Shown: positions 23,339-35,525, numbered from the stretch's first letter. The stretch: DNA of 64,000 nt from Ovis canadensis (GCF_042477335.2 NC_091247.1:13245001-13309000), one strand, 5' to 3'. The notes: generated by a model not told the origin, from the sequence alone. Numbers and translations: made by a program.

Positions 23339-23794
23339 GAAAAGTGAAAGTGAAAGTCACTCAGTCGTGTCCAACTTTTTGAGACATGTATAGTGCATGG
23401 AATTCTCCAGGCCAGAATACTGGCGTGAGTAGCCTTTCCCTTCTCCAGGGAATCTTTCCAACCCAGGGATCGAACCCAGGTCTCCTGCATTGCAGGGGGA
23501 TTATTTACCAGCTGAGACACATGGTTGCTGCTAAGTCATTTCAGTCGTGTCCAACTCTGTGCGACCCCATAGACGGCAGCCCACCAGGCTCCCCCGTCCC
23601 TGGGATTCTCCAGGCAAGAACACTGGAGTGGGTTGCCATTTCCTTCTCCAATGCATGAGAGTGAAAAGTGAAAGTGAAGTCACTCAGTCGTGTCCGGCTC
23701 TTCACGACCCCATGGACTGCAGCCTACCAGGCTCCTCTGTCCATGGGATTTTCCAGGCAAGAGTACTGGAGTGGGGTGCCATCGAGACACAAGG
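23339..23794 (-). repeat. Bov-tA SINE with a BOV-A2 inserted at its end
   Basis: An antisense Bov-tA (23339-23524) is followed by an antisense BOV-A2 (23525-23783). The BOV-A2 is bounded by GAGACACATGG at 23514-23524 and GAGACACAAGG at 23784-23794, so it landed in the head of the older SINE and duplicated it. Confidence 0.88.
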
Positions 23795-24635
23795 TTAGCT
23801 GATCTAAATGGGCTCATTTGGGATGGTTTTGAATCACACATCCCTCACCTTCTTCCTAGGACTTGCAGACTCCTACCCCACCCCACCTTTCTTGTCCTAT
23901 GCACTACTAGACTGTTGCGAATTTAGCATCATCATCACCTGCTGCTAAGTCTTCCCCTCCTTGTAGCGGTGAGGCTGGAAACATTTCCAGATTTTTCCTT
24001 TTTGTATTGTTCAAGTTTAATGTTTTGCAATGAGAACTCATGAGAAATTTACAGGGCAGAAAAGGAGAAGGCGTTACTTTCTGGAGGTAATTACATTACA
24101 GGCAGAAACAGGCAAAAGTGAAGTTCACAGAAATTTCCCGGTGGGCTTCTAAGAGCTGCCTGCATGGCTGCAGCAGGTTGAGATGTTTTTAGGAGTCCGT
24201 CAGTATTTCTTGAGATTTTTCAGCTACTAACCATCAAACTTTTAAAACCATCTATTTCATGTTTTAGGCTGAAATCTTCAGTTGTTGCTATTTTAACCTT
24301 CAAGGGCCACTCCTCTGACCTTCATTCTCCAGCTCTTGCAATAGTTGGCTAAGCAAGCACCGTGTTCTACTCTTCTGAGCAAATCCTTATGGAATACTTC
24401 CACATCAAAATTACCCATCATTTATCTGAGTCTATTTTTTGGTATAGAGATGAAATTGCCAGATTGATACTTTCAATTTTAGTCAGGGACATCTATTGTA
24501 GAGTGGTGAAGAAAGGACGAACTCTTTAAAAATTAAATTTTAGAAGTTCCTTATTACTATGAAGAAACATTATACAAAATCTTCATTTCCTACTGCATTA
24601 AAAACAACTCCATGTGTTTTAAGAACTAAAGGCAG
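23795..24635. other. Intergenic DNA, nothing recognised
   Basis: About 840 bp with no gene, no clear repeat and no long open frame. Confidence 0.45.
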
Positions 24636-24760
24636 GGAATTCCCTGGCTGCCCAGTAGTTAGGGCTCCATACTCTCACTGCCCAGGACCAGAGTTCGATC
24701 TCTGTCAGGGAACTAAGATCCCACGAACCACGTGGTATAGCCAAAACATAACAAGAACCA
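24636..24760 (+). repeat. CHR-type SINE fragment
   Basis: Sense fragment starting GGGAATTCCCTGGCTGCCCA and ending near CCACGTGGTATAGCCAAAAC, the head and start of the body of a tRNA-derived SINE. Confidence 0.78.
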
Positions 24761-24970
24761 GAGGCAAAGTTTTTAATTTTTACAGAAATGTCACACTATC
24801 TTTATGTACATGAGTCAGGAAAATACTTTTTTGATTTTGAAAAATTCAGATATATTTCATACAAACCACACTGAAAATCACACAATATACTACCAAATGC
24901 TAGAACAAAACCCTACTGAGACATAGATGTCCAAAGTGTTACAAAAACTGAAGCCTGTTCAATTGTTAGC

Positions 24971-25546
24971 AAGAGATATACTGCTCCAGTTTCATCCACC
25001 TCATTAGAACTGATTCAAATGTATTCTTTTTAATGGCTGCGTAATACTCCATTGTGTACATGTACCACAGCTTTCTTATCTATTCATCTACTGATGGACA
25101 TCTAGGTTGCTTCCATGTCCTGGCTATTATAAACAGTGCTGCGATGAACATTGGGGTACACGTGTCTCTTTCAGTTCTGGATTCCTCAGTGTGTGTGTAT
25201 GCCAGACAGCAAAAGAGACACAGATGTATAGAACAGTCTTTTGGACTCTGTGGGAGAGGGAGAGGGTGGGATGATTTGGGAGAATGGCATGGAAACACTT
25301 ATAATGTCATATATGATATGAATCACCAGTCCAGGTTCGATGCATGATACTGGATCCTTGGGGTTGGTGCACTGGGACGACCCAGAGGGATGGTATGGGG
25401 AGGAAGGAGGGAGGGGGGTTCAGGATGGGGAACACGTGTATACCTGTGGGAGATTCATGTTGATGTATGGCAAAACCAATACAATATTGTAAAGTAATTA
25501 ACCTCCAATTAAAATAAATTTATATTTTAAAAAGGGATATACTACT
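24971..25546 (+). repeat. 5'-inverted ruminant L1 with imperfect 15-bp TSD
   Basis: About 24986-25193 is antisense ORF2 end (TTCATCCACCTCATTAGAAC and on). From about 25198 the element turns to sense and runs through the 3' UTR to an A-rich tail at 25531. Flanks AAGAGATATACTGCT (24971-24985) and AAGGGATATACTACT (25532-25546) differ at two bases. A twin-priming product. Confidence 0.85.
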
Positions 25547-26091
25547 GATATTTTACTATTCTATTTCTGATGACCACTAGCTCAGGTTCTTGCGCTGTAC
25601 TAACAAGGTCAGGGGCATGGTTTTACTCTAGATGCTCAATTGCTGCTATTTTCCAAAGTCACGAACCTCCGCTGGACTCTGGACAATGCCTTGCACATAA
25701 CAGCTGTTTGTCATACAGTGTTTGTGTGTGTTCAGTTGATAGTAATTGATGTTTGAGTTTGAAAGACTGGCACTGACACTACAGTACCATATCTGTCATT
25801 TTTAAATTATACATATTACTGTTTAAATTATGGATCTTACTGTTTATAGATCTTAAAGTTTTAGGTTTACAGCAAAATTGAGTGTAAAGCATGGAGTTCC
25901 TATATACCCCTGTCACAGCATACCCACAGCCCCCCTGACTCTCAACATCCCCCACCAGATTGATGTTTGTGACAGTCAGTTAACCCACATACCATAACTG
26001 TTTCGCTGTAGATTATTTTGCTAAACAACTCTACCCTGTACAAGGCAGACACACCTAATGTTGAACTCACCTATAGTAAATTGTATTAGAG
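25547..26091. repeat. Intergenic DNA with an old LINE fragment
   Basis: About 25850-26010 (AGGTTTACAGCAAAATTGAG, then TATATACCCCTGTCACAGCA) reads as a piece of an old mammalian L1 3' UTR. No gene. Confidence 0.5.
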
Positions 26092-27421
26092 GATTCATTC
26101 CAATCCCAAAGAAAGGCAATGCCAAAGAATGCTCAAACTACCGCACAATTGCACTCATCTCACATGCTAGTAACGCTCAAAATTCTCCAAGCCAGGCTTC
26201 AACAATATGTGAACCATGAACTTCCTGATGTTCAAGCTGGTTTTAGAAAAGGCAAAGGAACCAGAGATCAAACTGCAAACATCCGCTGGATCGTCGAAAA
26301 AGCAAGGGAGTTTCAGAACATCTATTTCTGCTTTATTGACTATGCCAAAGCCTTTGACTGTATGGATTACAAGAAACTGTGGAAAATTCTGAGAGAGATG
26401 GGAATACCAGACCACCTGACCTGCCTCTTAAGAAATCTGTATGCAGGTTAGGAAGCAACAGTTAGAACTGGACATGGAAAAACAGACTTTTCCAAATAGG
26501 AAAAGGAGTACGTCAAGGCTGTATATTGTCACCCTGCTTATTTAACTTATATGCAGAGTACATCATGAGAAACGCTGGACTGGAGGGAACACAAGCTGGA
26601 ATCAAGATTGCTGGGAGAAATATCAATAACCTCAGATATGCAGATGATACCACCCTTATGGCAGAAAGTGAAGAGGAACTAGACAGCCTCTTGATGAAAG
26701 TGAAAGAGGAGAGTGAAAAAGTTGGCTTAAAGCTCAACATTCAGAAAACGAAGATCATGGCATCTGGTCCCATCACTTCATGGAAAATAGATGGGGAAAC
26801 AGTGGAAACAGTGTCAGACTTTATTTTTCTGGGCTCCAAAATCACTGCAGATGGTGATTTCAGCCATGAAATTAAAAGATGCTTACTCCTTGGAAGAAAA
26901 GTTATGAGCAACCTAGACAGCATATTCAAAAGCAGAGACATTACTTTGCCGACTAAGGTCCGTCTAGTCAAGGCTATGGTTTTTTCTGTGGTCATGTATG
27001 GATGTGAGAGTTGGACTGTGAAGAAGGCTGAGTGCCAAAGAATTGATGCTTTTGAACTGTGGTGTTGGAGAAGACTCTTGAGAGTCCCTTGGACTGCAAG
27101 GAGATCCAACCAGTCCATTCTGAAGGAGATCAGCCCTGGGATTTCTTTGGAAGGAATGATGCTAAAGCTGAAACTCCAGTACTCTGGCCACCTCATGGGA
27201 AGAGTTGTCTCATTGGAAAAGACTCTGATGCTGGGAGGAATTGGGGGCAGGAGGAGAAGAGGACGACAGAGGATGAGATGGCTGGATGGCATCACGGACT
27301 CGATGGACGTGAGTCTGGGTGAACTCTGGGAGTTGGTGATGGACAGGGAGGCCTAGTGTGCTGCAATTCATGCGATCGCAAAGAGTCGGACACGACTGAG
27401 CAACTGAACTGAACTGAACTG
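26092..27421 (+). repeat. BovB LINE, 1.3 kb 3' part, best-preserved copy
   Basis: Sense BovB covering most of the reverse transcriptase and the whole C-terminal region, ending in (CTGAA)n. Frame 26119-26451 carries CFIDYAKAFDCMDYKKLW; 26526-27356 carries LRYADDTTLMAE (YADD catalytic motif) and the C-terminal domain. A CAG-to-TAG change after NLYAG and a small deletion about 40 bp later break the frame between the two parts. The endonuclease half is missing. BovB entered ruminants by horizontal transfer (established in the literature); this copy is an ordinary dead descendant. Confidence 0.95.
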
Positions 27422-28329
27422 ATACTGGGGTATTCCTACTATTTATGCACGTTTATGATGCTGACAAGAAATCTGAGTCCACCTTTCTTCAGATCCTGCA
27501 CTTTTTCTGATGTCACATCCTTTTCTTGTTTGTAAAATACAATGTTTGCCATTTTCAAGGTGACTTTCTCAAGGAAGCACTTTAAAGTCAATAACAAATC
27601 ATAAAATGATATATTAATAATTCTAATCACTTTAAAATTAAGACATCAATAGAAAGTAAGAAGCAAAAGTAGCAAGCTTCCAATAATGGGCAGCATTTAC
27701 AATATATACAAATACGACAAAGGATTAATCTGAAGATTGTATGAAGTCTATCTGTACAGCAATAAAAAAAGAGAAATAACTCAATAGAAAAGCAGGAAAA
27801 GACATTATCATTTATTTCACAGAAGAAAATCTTGTACCAGTAGGAACAATGATGGCTGCAAATGTTGCAGAGTGGGTTTTCTAGTGGGTAGATGGCATTT
27901 CACTACGTGGTAAATGAGGGACCAAGACCAGTGATCTCTCAGGACTGCAGATAAATCTGCTTCCAGACAATAGAGAAAATACACATCCTTCTTTAAAATT
28001 CTAGCCAGAAAATAGCACACATTCTTTTCCCTTGGGGAGGGCACGCCACAGAGCCACACCTAGATTAGCAGGAAATGTGGCAGCTGTCTCCCAGAGCCAG
28101 CTTCACACTTGGGAAAGAGATCATAAATTCTGGTGGACAGCTAACCATCTCTGCCACAAACATCCCATAAGCATTGGATAAGATGTTCTATGTCATCAAT
28201 TACCAGGAAAATATAAAATAAAACTACAATGAGATACAATTTTCTACTCACCAGAATTGTAAAAACTTGAGAAATTTATTAGTATCAAGTATTATTGAAG
28301 AAGTAAAATAATAGGAGCTCTCATACTCA
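27422..28329. other. Intergenic DNA with decayed L1 pieces
   Basis: About 27655-27810 (ACAAAGGATTAATCTGAAGA) and 28180-28310 (ACTACAATGAGATACAATTT) look like sense fragments of an old L1 ORF2. No host gene. Confidence 0.45.
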
Positions 28330-28550
28330 GACAACGAGGAGGGAGGAGGGAGTCAGGTTCAGGATGGGGAACATGTGTATACCTGTGGTGGATTCATGCT
28401 GATGTATGGCAAAACCAATACAATATTGTAAAGTAATTAACCTCCAATTAAAATAAATAAATTTATATCAAAAAATAAAATAAAGAGATTGCAATAAAGG
28501 AAATTTAAAACAACAACAAAAATAAATAAATAAATAAATAAATAAAATTA
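28330..28550 (+). repeat. Ruminant L1 3' end
   Basis: Sense L1 3' UTR (GTTCAGGATGGGGAACATGT) with tail AATTAAAATAAATAAATTTA, followed by an (AAAT)n run near 28520-28545. Confidence 0.88.
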
Positions 28551-30362
28551 TAGAAATGGAAAAAAAGCTCTAATGGAAAATATTTGACATTTAAAGATTA
28601 TCAGACAATAATAATTAAATTATACTGATTTAAAGCTGATTTTTAAAAAATTAATAGAGTATTTCTTAGAGTAGTTTTTGGTTTAAGAAGAATTGAGCAG
28701 AAAATGTCCAGGAACTTCTGCCCGACCCTTACCTAAGCTCCCCAGTTATAAACATCTTACATCCATTTGGTACATTTGTTATGAGTGAACCATCATCGAT
28801 ATATTTTATTAAAGCCCATAGTTATATTTAGAATTCACTCTTTGTGTTGTACAGTTTTAAAATTCTTGACAAATACATCATGACACGTATCCACTGTTAT
28901 ATTATCATATGGAATAGTTTCACTGAACTAAAAATCCCCTCTCTTCTGTTTATTTTTCTCCCACCTCAAACTCTGGACCCCTGATAACCACTGAAATTTT
29001 TGTCTTCTCTGCAGTTTGCCTTTTCCAGCATCTTATATAGTTGGAATCCTACAGTATGTAGTCTTTTCAAGTTGACTTCTTGGTACAACTATTTCAGAAG
29101 ATTTAGCAGTGATAATTAAATTGAACATACACATCTACAGTCCAATAACTCTTTTTCTGGGTATATAATTTATGTAATCTCTTGCTTGTACACAATAAGT
29201 AATGCACAAAAATATTTGTCACTACATTTTCATAATAACATAATGCTGAAAATAAACAAAAAAGCCATAGAGAATAAAACAGATTAGTGTTTCTTTTATA
29301 AGAGATTATAAACAAAAGTATACAATGTGATGATTTTTTAAATATAAATTTATTTATTTTAATTGGAGGTGATGATTTAAAATACATATATATTGTGAAA
29401 TGATTACCAAGATTAAGATAATTAACACATCTATCACTTCCTTTAGTTAATCTTTTCATGTGTGTACTGATAATGCTTGTGAACCATCTTCAGAAACTTT
29501 CAAGTATGCAATACCATGTTATTAACTAGCCATCACACTACACTTGGTCCTCAGAACTTATTCTTCTTCAAACTAAAACTGAACCATTTGACCTACATTA
29601 CCCACTTCCCCCTACACCCTGCCCCTGGTAACCACCATTCTATTCTCTGTTCCTATGAAATCAGCATTTTAAAAAAGTTTCCACATATAAGTGATACCAT
29701 ATAGCATTTATTGTTGTCTGGTTTATCAAATTTTCACATTGTACACTTTAAATATATACAATTATATTTGTGAAAAAAAGCCACAGAAAAAGAAATGTTT
29801 CAATGAAAGCTTAAAAGATAGGGATTTTAAAAATGGAACAGGAGGTTGTTTTAAAAGTAAAAATATAGTAATATTTTGAGAAGAAATTACAGATAGAATT
29901 AATAATAGATTTCTAATTAAGGTCACTCAAAAGATAACTTTTAAATGTATTGTGGAATTAAACTAAAAAATAAAATCATAAGCCAACTAGAAATAATATT
30001 TTTGTTATCTTGAGAAGGGGAAAATGCTTTGTTACATAAGGTCTGTAAATTATCCACACCCCCTCACCAAAATAGTGAGAGTTGTGACTACAAAAACTTT
30101 TCTTCAGTGTTTGTGGAACAATGAATATCACAGAAAAAAGGAGGGGGGAAGGAAGTGGTAGTTGTGCAGGTATATTTGTAAAATCTTTCCCTCTCTATAA
30201 TGAGCAAAAAAATTAAACAGAGAAGAAAGCTATGTGCAAGCTGAAGCAGAGACTGAAGATAGAAGGCCACATCGAGACTCACTAAGAAGTAACTAATCAG
30301 AGAGGAAAGGATACTCACATTGTATGTGTGGGATTCAATTAATAGGGAAACAAAGGTTATCC
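28551..30362. repeat. AT-rich intergenic DNA with old L1 fragments
   Basis: About 28665-29090 reads as an old antisense L1 3' UTR (AAGAATTGAGCAGAAAATGT). 29340-29368 is a scrap of ruminant L1 tail. About 29380-29780 is another old L1 3' UTR (CCTGGTAACCACCATTCTAT, then TTTAAATATATACAATTATA). 29790-30362, the 3' flank of the next OR gene, shows nothing recognisable. Confidence 0.55.
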
Positions 30363-31298
30363 TTATGAAAATGTTCCTCTACTAAGTATATTTCCCAGAG
30401 CTCCTTTCATATCCTGATTTCTCAGACTGTAGATAAAAGGATTTAGCATGGGAGTGATCAGAGTGTACAATATGGCCACAATAACATCCTTGTCATTGGA
30501 GTTATTAGATGAGGGGAAAAAGTACAGTCCAATAATTGTTCCATAGTACAGAGCCACTACAGAGAGGTGGGACCCACATGTAGACAAGGCTTTGTAGAGT
30601 CCCTTAGTAGAGGGGACCCTAAGGATGGTGGCCCCAATGCAACCATAAGAGACCAATATGCATGCAAATGGGAGGGTAATGACTGCCACTCCCACAGTGA
30701 GGATAAACAGCTCATTGACTGTGGTATCTGAGGTTGACAGTTTAAGTAAGGTAGCAAGGTCGCAGAAGAAGTGAGGGAGAAGGTTGTCTCCACAGAAAGA
30801 GAGACGGGCCAGGAGGAGGGTGTGTAAGATGGCACTAGCAGAGGATAGGACCCAGGACACAATTACTAACAGGAAACACAGGCTCTGACTCATAACTGTG
30901 ATGTAGTGGAGGGGGTGACAGATGGCCACGTACCTGTCGTAGGCCATTGAGGTGAGAAGAAAGCTGTCAAGACACCCAAGCATTAAGAAAAAATACACCT
31001 GGGAAATGCACCCAGCATATGAGATGGATTGACTCTGTGTCTGCATATTCATGAGCATCTTTGGAGTTGTGACTGATGAAAAAGTGATGTCAGTGAAGGC
31101 CAAGTGGCTGAGGAAGAAGTACATGGGGGTGTGAAGGTGAGGGTCCAGCCTGATGACCAGGAGGATGAGCAGGTTGCCCAGCACCGCGATCAGGTACATG
31201 CCCAGGAACAGGGCAAAGAACACACCCTGCTGCTCTGGCCGGATGGGGAGCCCCAGGAGGAGGAACTCAGACACACTGCTTTGATTTTCCCTCCCCAT
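30363..31298 (-). CDS. Olfactory receptor, OR1J subfamily, intact, lacks Cys189
   Basis: A 311-residue receptor. I start at 31298 ([12 protein letters not shown]), not at the in-frame ATG 32 codons upstream (31394), because all other OR1J genes start with this sequence. Seen: NQS sequon (5-7), GN (41-42), LHTPMY (55-60), [10 protein letters not shown] (118-127), KALSTCGSH and [12 protein letters not shown]. Clearly OR1J, but the middle ([39 protein letters not shown]) matches none of human OR1J1, J2 or J4 specifically as I remember them, so it may be a paralogue lost or diverged in primates. Oddity: Cys97, Cys169 and Cys179 are present but the usual cysteine of the LKLSCSD motif is Thr189 (ACC at 30734-30732). 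That removes the partner of the second loop-2 disulfide. Confidence 0.9.
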   Translation of the reverse strand: MGRENQSSVSEFLLLGLPIRPEQQGVFFALFLGMYLIAVLGNLLILLVIRLDPHLHTPMYFFLSHLAFTDITFSSVTTPKMLMNMQTQSQSISYAGCISQVYFFLMLGCLDSFLLTSMAYDRYVAICHPLHYITVMSQSLCFLLVIVSWVLSSASAILHTLLLARLSFCGDNLLPHFFCDLATLLKLSTSDTTVNELFILTVGVAVITLPFACILVSYGCIGATILRVPSTKGLYKALSTCGSHLSVVALYYGTIIGLYFFPSSNNSNDKDVIVAILYTLITPMLNPFIYSLRNQDMKGALGNILSRGTFS

Positions 31299-32640
31299 GG
31301 TCTCTTTTGCTGGAGATGAAAAAAAAAGAGATGAAAATGTGGAAGCATGAGAAATCATTATGACTATCACATAATGAAACATACTTTTGAACAAGTTAGT
31401 ACATGAATCTTAGCCTGAGTGGCTCATGCTCTTTGCTCCACTAATGGACTAGTGATGGTCTGGATAAAAATGTCCACCTAGAAACCAGCACTATTTCTTT
31501 TGGAGAAACCATGTAACATTAGAATTATTATTATATCAAATCAGGCTCAAACCTGAGGAGTTCAGGAGTTTATAACAGAAATCTGAGATTATTAATAGAA
31601 TATTAGGCTGCATGGCTATGTCAGTAACCAGTTATTAGAAATACTAGTAGAGACTCTACGATTGATCTGTTGGCCTTTCTTAACCTTCTGCATGCCTCTC
31701 ACACACTTTAGCTTATACTTTGTTTTGTGGATTGGATTAAGATGAGACAACCCAATGGACTGCTCTGTATCCCCCAGAAACTGGGATTTGGAGACTTGGT
31801 AAAAACATGTAACTGATCAAATGAAGGCACTAAAGACAGGAGTTTTTGTCAATAACATAAAAGATCTAGTGACATACCATGTAATATGATCAGTTCTTCT
31901 CTTAAGAGAATGGCTTCCCATTCCTCAGCATTTTCAATCTGCCATCATTCTTTGTAGAGAGATTTTCATGGGACATGGAGGAAAAAAAACAGTTTCCCTT
32001 TTAAATTCCAAACTTATTCCCTCGATTCTAACCAGATTATTTTATTCAAGTTTTCAAAACATCAGTAAATAAATAAATAAATTTAATTTAATTTAATTTA
32101 AAAAATCAGTAAATGCTTTGGCTTTTTCCAATCATGTCCTGGGTCTGCCCCCCCCCCAAAAAAAAAGCTCATCTTAAGTATCTGGCAGATATAATTTACT
32201 GAATAACTTTCATAGTCCTAACCTAGGTTTTATGCCAGTGATTCATAACTGATATTTCCTTGTTGTATTCTAACACTTTGCTAAAATTATCATTTTTCTT
32301 TCTTCTTCATGTCAATTCAATTTGCTCATGGGAATGTTCATGAAATAATAGAGCAAGAGAACGTGGCGGTCCGTTGACTAAAAAATAAAATTCGCATACT
32401 ATATAAGCACATGTACTCTAAAGCTCTCTGTCTCTTTGGAAGCTGAGAAAGTATCTCACAACAGAACTCATCTTTCCTGCTGGGGGTTAACTGAAGTTTG
32501 CATTATCTACCAATTCTCCCAATTTGACTCAAGTTATCTCTACAATGTCTATATTCCTCAATTTATTGCATTTAAAAATCCTATTTACTTAATATTATTA
32601 CCTGAGATGAATTACACATTCAGTGTTGCTAATTATTACT
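31299..32640. other. 5' flank of the OR1J gene, nothing recognised
   Basis: About 1.3 kb with no gene. It contains only short low-complexity runs, such as (AAAT)n/(TTTAA)n near 32065-32100 and a C run near 32148. Confidence 0.45.
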
Positions 32641-32837
32641 ATGCTAATACTAATCAGTTTATCGCAATAAAAGTGCCAACTAGCTGTCTATGGGCATTTA
32701 GATTGTTTCTAATGTTTTACCATTTCCAATGATACCTCACTAGTAACATTGTTCAAATGCCTTTTTCACATTAGCTTATATATCTGTAGGATAAATTCCT
32801 AGAAATGCTATTGGAGGCTATATAAATTCATGATAGT
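32641..32837 (-). repeat. Old L1 fragment, antisense
   Basis: GGGCATTTAGATTGTTTCTA to GGATAAATTCCTAGAAATGC is the antisense of a conserved piece of mammalian L1 3' sequence. Confidence 0.6.
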
Positions 32838-33422
32838 AATCAGTTCAGTTCAGTCACTCAGTCATGTCCGACTCTTTGCGACCCCATGAATCGCAGCATG
32901 CCAGGCCTCCCTGTCCATCACCAACTCCCGGAGTTCACTCAAACTCACATCCATCGAGTCAGTGATGCCATCCAGCCATCTCATCCTCTGTCATCCCCTT
33001 CTCTTCCTGCCCCCAATCCCTCCCAGCATCAGAGTCTTTTTCAATGAGTCAACTCTTTGCATGAGGTGGCCAAAGTACTGGAGTTTCATCTTTAGCATCA
33101 TTCCTTCCAAAGAATACCCAGGACTGATCTCCTTTAGGATGGACTGGTTGGATCTCCTTGCAGTCCAAGGGACTCTCAAGAGTCTTCTCCAACACCACAG
33201 TTCAAAAGCATCAATTCTTCAGCGCTCAGCTTTCCTCACAGTCCAACTCTTACATCCATACATGACTACTGGAAAAACCATAGCCTTGACTAGACAGAAC
33301 TTTGTTGGCAAAGTAATGTCTCTGCTTTTGAATATGCTGTCTAGGTTGGTCATAACTTTCTTTCCAAGGAGTAAGCGTCTTTTAATTTCATGGCTGCAAT
33401 CACCATCTGCAGTGATTTTGTT
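32838..33422 (-). repeat. BovB LINE 3' fragment, antisense
   Basis: Reverse BovB from CAGTTCAGTTCAGTCACTCA to ATCTGCAGTGATTTTG. It covers the ORF C-terminal domain only, roughly the same span as the copy at 15165 in the other orientation. Confidence 0.93.
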
Positions 33423-34485
33423 AAATTACAAGCTGAGGTGATAAGGAAGTCTATTCTTACAGGTTCTTTAAAGTGAATTCTAGATAATAAAAATCCTGTT
33501 GAATAAAGCTTATAAAAATAGGCTTTGTAGTTATGTTGGATAATACAGGACTATGGTGTTTGAGGAATAGGTAAGATTCAGCACAGTCAAATTAGTAAAA
33601 AATAAGTAAAAAATCCAAATGCAAAAGAATGAAATTGGACCCTCAACCTAACACCAGGTACAAAAATTAACTTGAAACGGATCAAAGACCTAAATGTAAG
33701 AGCTTAACTCTAAAACTCTTAAAAGAAAATAAATAAATGTTCATGATCTTGGATAGGTCATGGTATTTTAGACAAGACACCAAAAGCAGAAACAACAATA
33801 GAAAAAATAAACTGGACTTCATAAAAAAAAAAAGAGTGTTAGTAAGAATTTTAATAGGAGGCTATTTATTGCAGTAGTTCAGGTACAAAAGAATACCTGC
33901 TTACACCTGGATCATAACAGCAGAGATGAAGATCATCACAGATTTAGGATAAAATTTAGAGGAAAAGCCAAAAAGACAACAATGAGGAAGAAAGATATTT
34001 AAGAAGAGATATAGTTTTCCCTATCCTCTCAAAGATTGGCTAGAGGATCAGTTTGAGATAAATTATTTTACATGGAACTGTCTGCTATATGCTGGTGAGA
34101 AAAGTGGTAGAACTACAAGAGGGATCAATAATACACACTGGACACACACACACACACAAACATATGTATCACAGCTCTGCATAAATTCTACTCCCACTGT
34201 TGCCTCTTAGGTGGTGAGCACATATACCTTCAGCTACAAGGCATGGGAATGTTCTTCCATTTCTCTCTAGAAGACAAAGAGTACACTGAAACAGTGGAGG
34301 CTCTAAGGACATCGAAGAAGCCTTGCAAAAGGGAGAATTATAGTTCAAAACCAAATAAGATAGATATACTGACATACATTTTCTTATAACCCCTGAGCAA
34401 TGGGAGTGGCTTTGAAATTTATGAATAATGGAGAGGACCAGATTAGGGGTGGCAGGGGAACCCCCCCTGCTAGTTCCAGGTTAGA
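33423..34485. other. Intergenic DNA with an old L1 ORF2 piece
   Basis: About 33600-33830 is a sense L1 ORF2 fragment (AATGAAATTGGACCCTCAAC, later AGCAGAAACAACAATAGAAA). A short (CA)n lies at 34141-34157. No gene. Confidence 0.5.
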
Positions 34486-34540
34486 GACAAATGGGAAATA
34501 ATTCCTTCATTGTCTTTGGTTCCCTTGAGGGAAGAACTCT
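34486..34540 (-). promoter_or_regulatory. Weak candidate OR promoter site upstream of the 30.4 kb gene
   Basis: TCCCTTGAGGGA at 34521-34532 fits the looser Olf-1/EBF form TCCCNNGRRGR, with a TAATT core about 25 bp to its left. It lies 3.2 kb upstream of the ATG, a distance similar to the better modules at 10.3, 50.5 and 62.1 kb. Outside the two motifs I see no clear homology to those blocks, so this is tentative. Confidence 0.2.
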
Positions 34541-34985
34541 CTGTTGACAGCAGGAAATAGGAGAGTTCACCCCACAGGAATAATGGATAATAACCACACA
34601 GCAACTTTTAAGAACTTGGTGATTCACAAAGCTTTTTGCTTTCTCAGTTGACACTGGGGAAAATGTGTTTCAGAGTCTATAACAAACCAAATTGGAGCTT
34701 GAGTGAGTTAACCAAAGTCTCTTGTTTCTGGATTCCATGTTATTTCAAGAACACCAGAAACACTTTAATACTCTTGTTCTCTGAACAAAAGATTGAGGGA
34801 TTTTATGTCTCATCACCACAACTGGATCCTGGGGAATGGACTACAGTTTGTTTACACATTATGATTAAGTTGATGATCTCTTAAGTTTGAATACAGTCTA
34901 ACAACCCTGTATTCTTACTCCCTCTAACTACATTTAATTTTTTTTGCATCATATTTTACATCTTTTTATTTTGTGCATCCCTGAA
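34541..34985. other. Intergenic DNA, nothing recognised
   Basis: About 440 bp, no gene and no named repeat. Confidence 0.4.
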
Positions 34986-35525
34986 CTACCTATTGTGACT
35001 ATAGATGATTCTATTGCCTTTTCCTTTATTTTTATTGGAGTAGAATTGCATTACAATGTTGTGCAAGCCTCTGCTGTACAATGAAGTGAATCAGCTACTT
35101 GTATATATCCTCTCCCTCTTGGGCCTCCCTCCCACCCACCTACAGAACACTGAGCTGAGCTTCCTGTGCTTATTGACAGGTTGTCACTAGCTGCCCATTT
35201 TACATATAATTTTTTTTTACTTTATGTTTGCCTTTACCAACAAGATTTTTCCTTTTGTCATTTTCATTTTTCCAGTTATCGGCTTTTCTGCTTAGAGAAG
35301 TCCCTTTATCATTTCTTGAAAGCCATTTTAGTCTTTTAGCTTTTGCTTGTCTGTAAAATTCTTTGTCTCTCCTTCAAATCTGAATGATAGACTTGTTGAA
35401 TATAGTATTCTTGGTTGCAGTTTTCCCTTTCAGAACTCTGAATGTGTCATGTTACTTCCTTTTGTTCTGCAGAGTTCCTGCTGACAAATCAGCTGCTAGT
35501 CTTATATACATAACTAGCTGCTTTT

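Noticed and set aside
26526-27356. 276-residue open frame on the plus strand
   Set aside because: BovB again; same protein as at 16825-17652.
30557-30862. Overlapping minus-strand frame inside the OR1J gene
   Set aside because: A shadow frame of the OR coding sequence; the receptor frame has all OR motifs.
31299-31394. Upstream in-frame extension of the 30.4 kb OR gene (32 residues)
   Set aside because: No other OR1J gene has such a leader, and ORs lack signal peptides; the ATG at 31298 fits the family.
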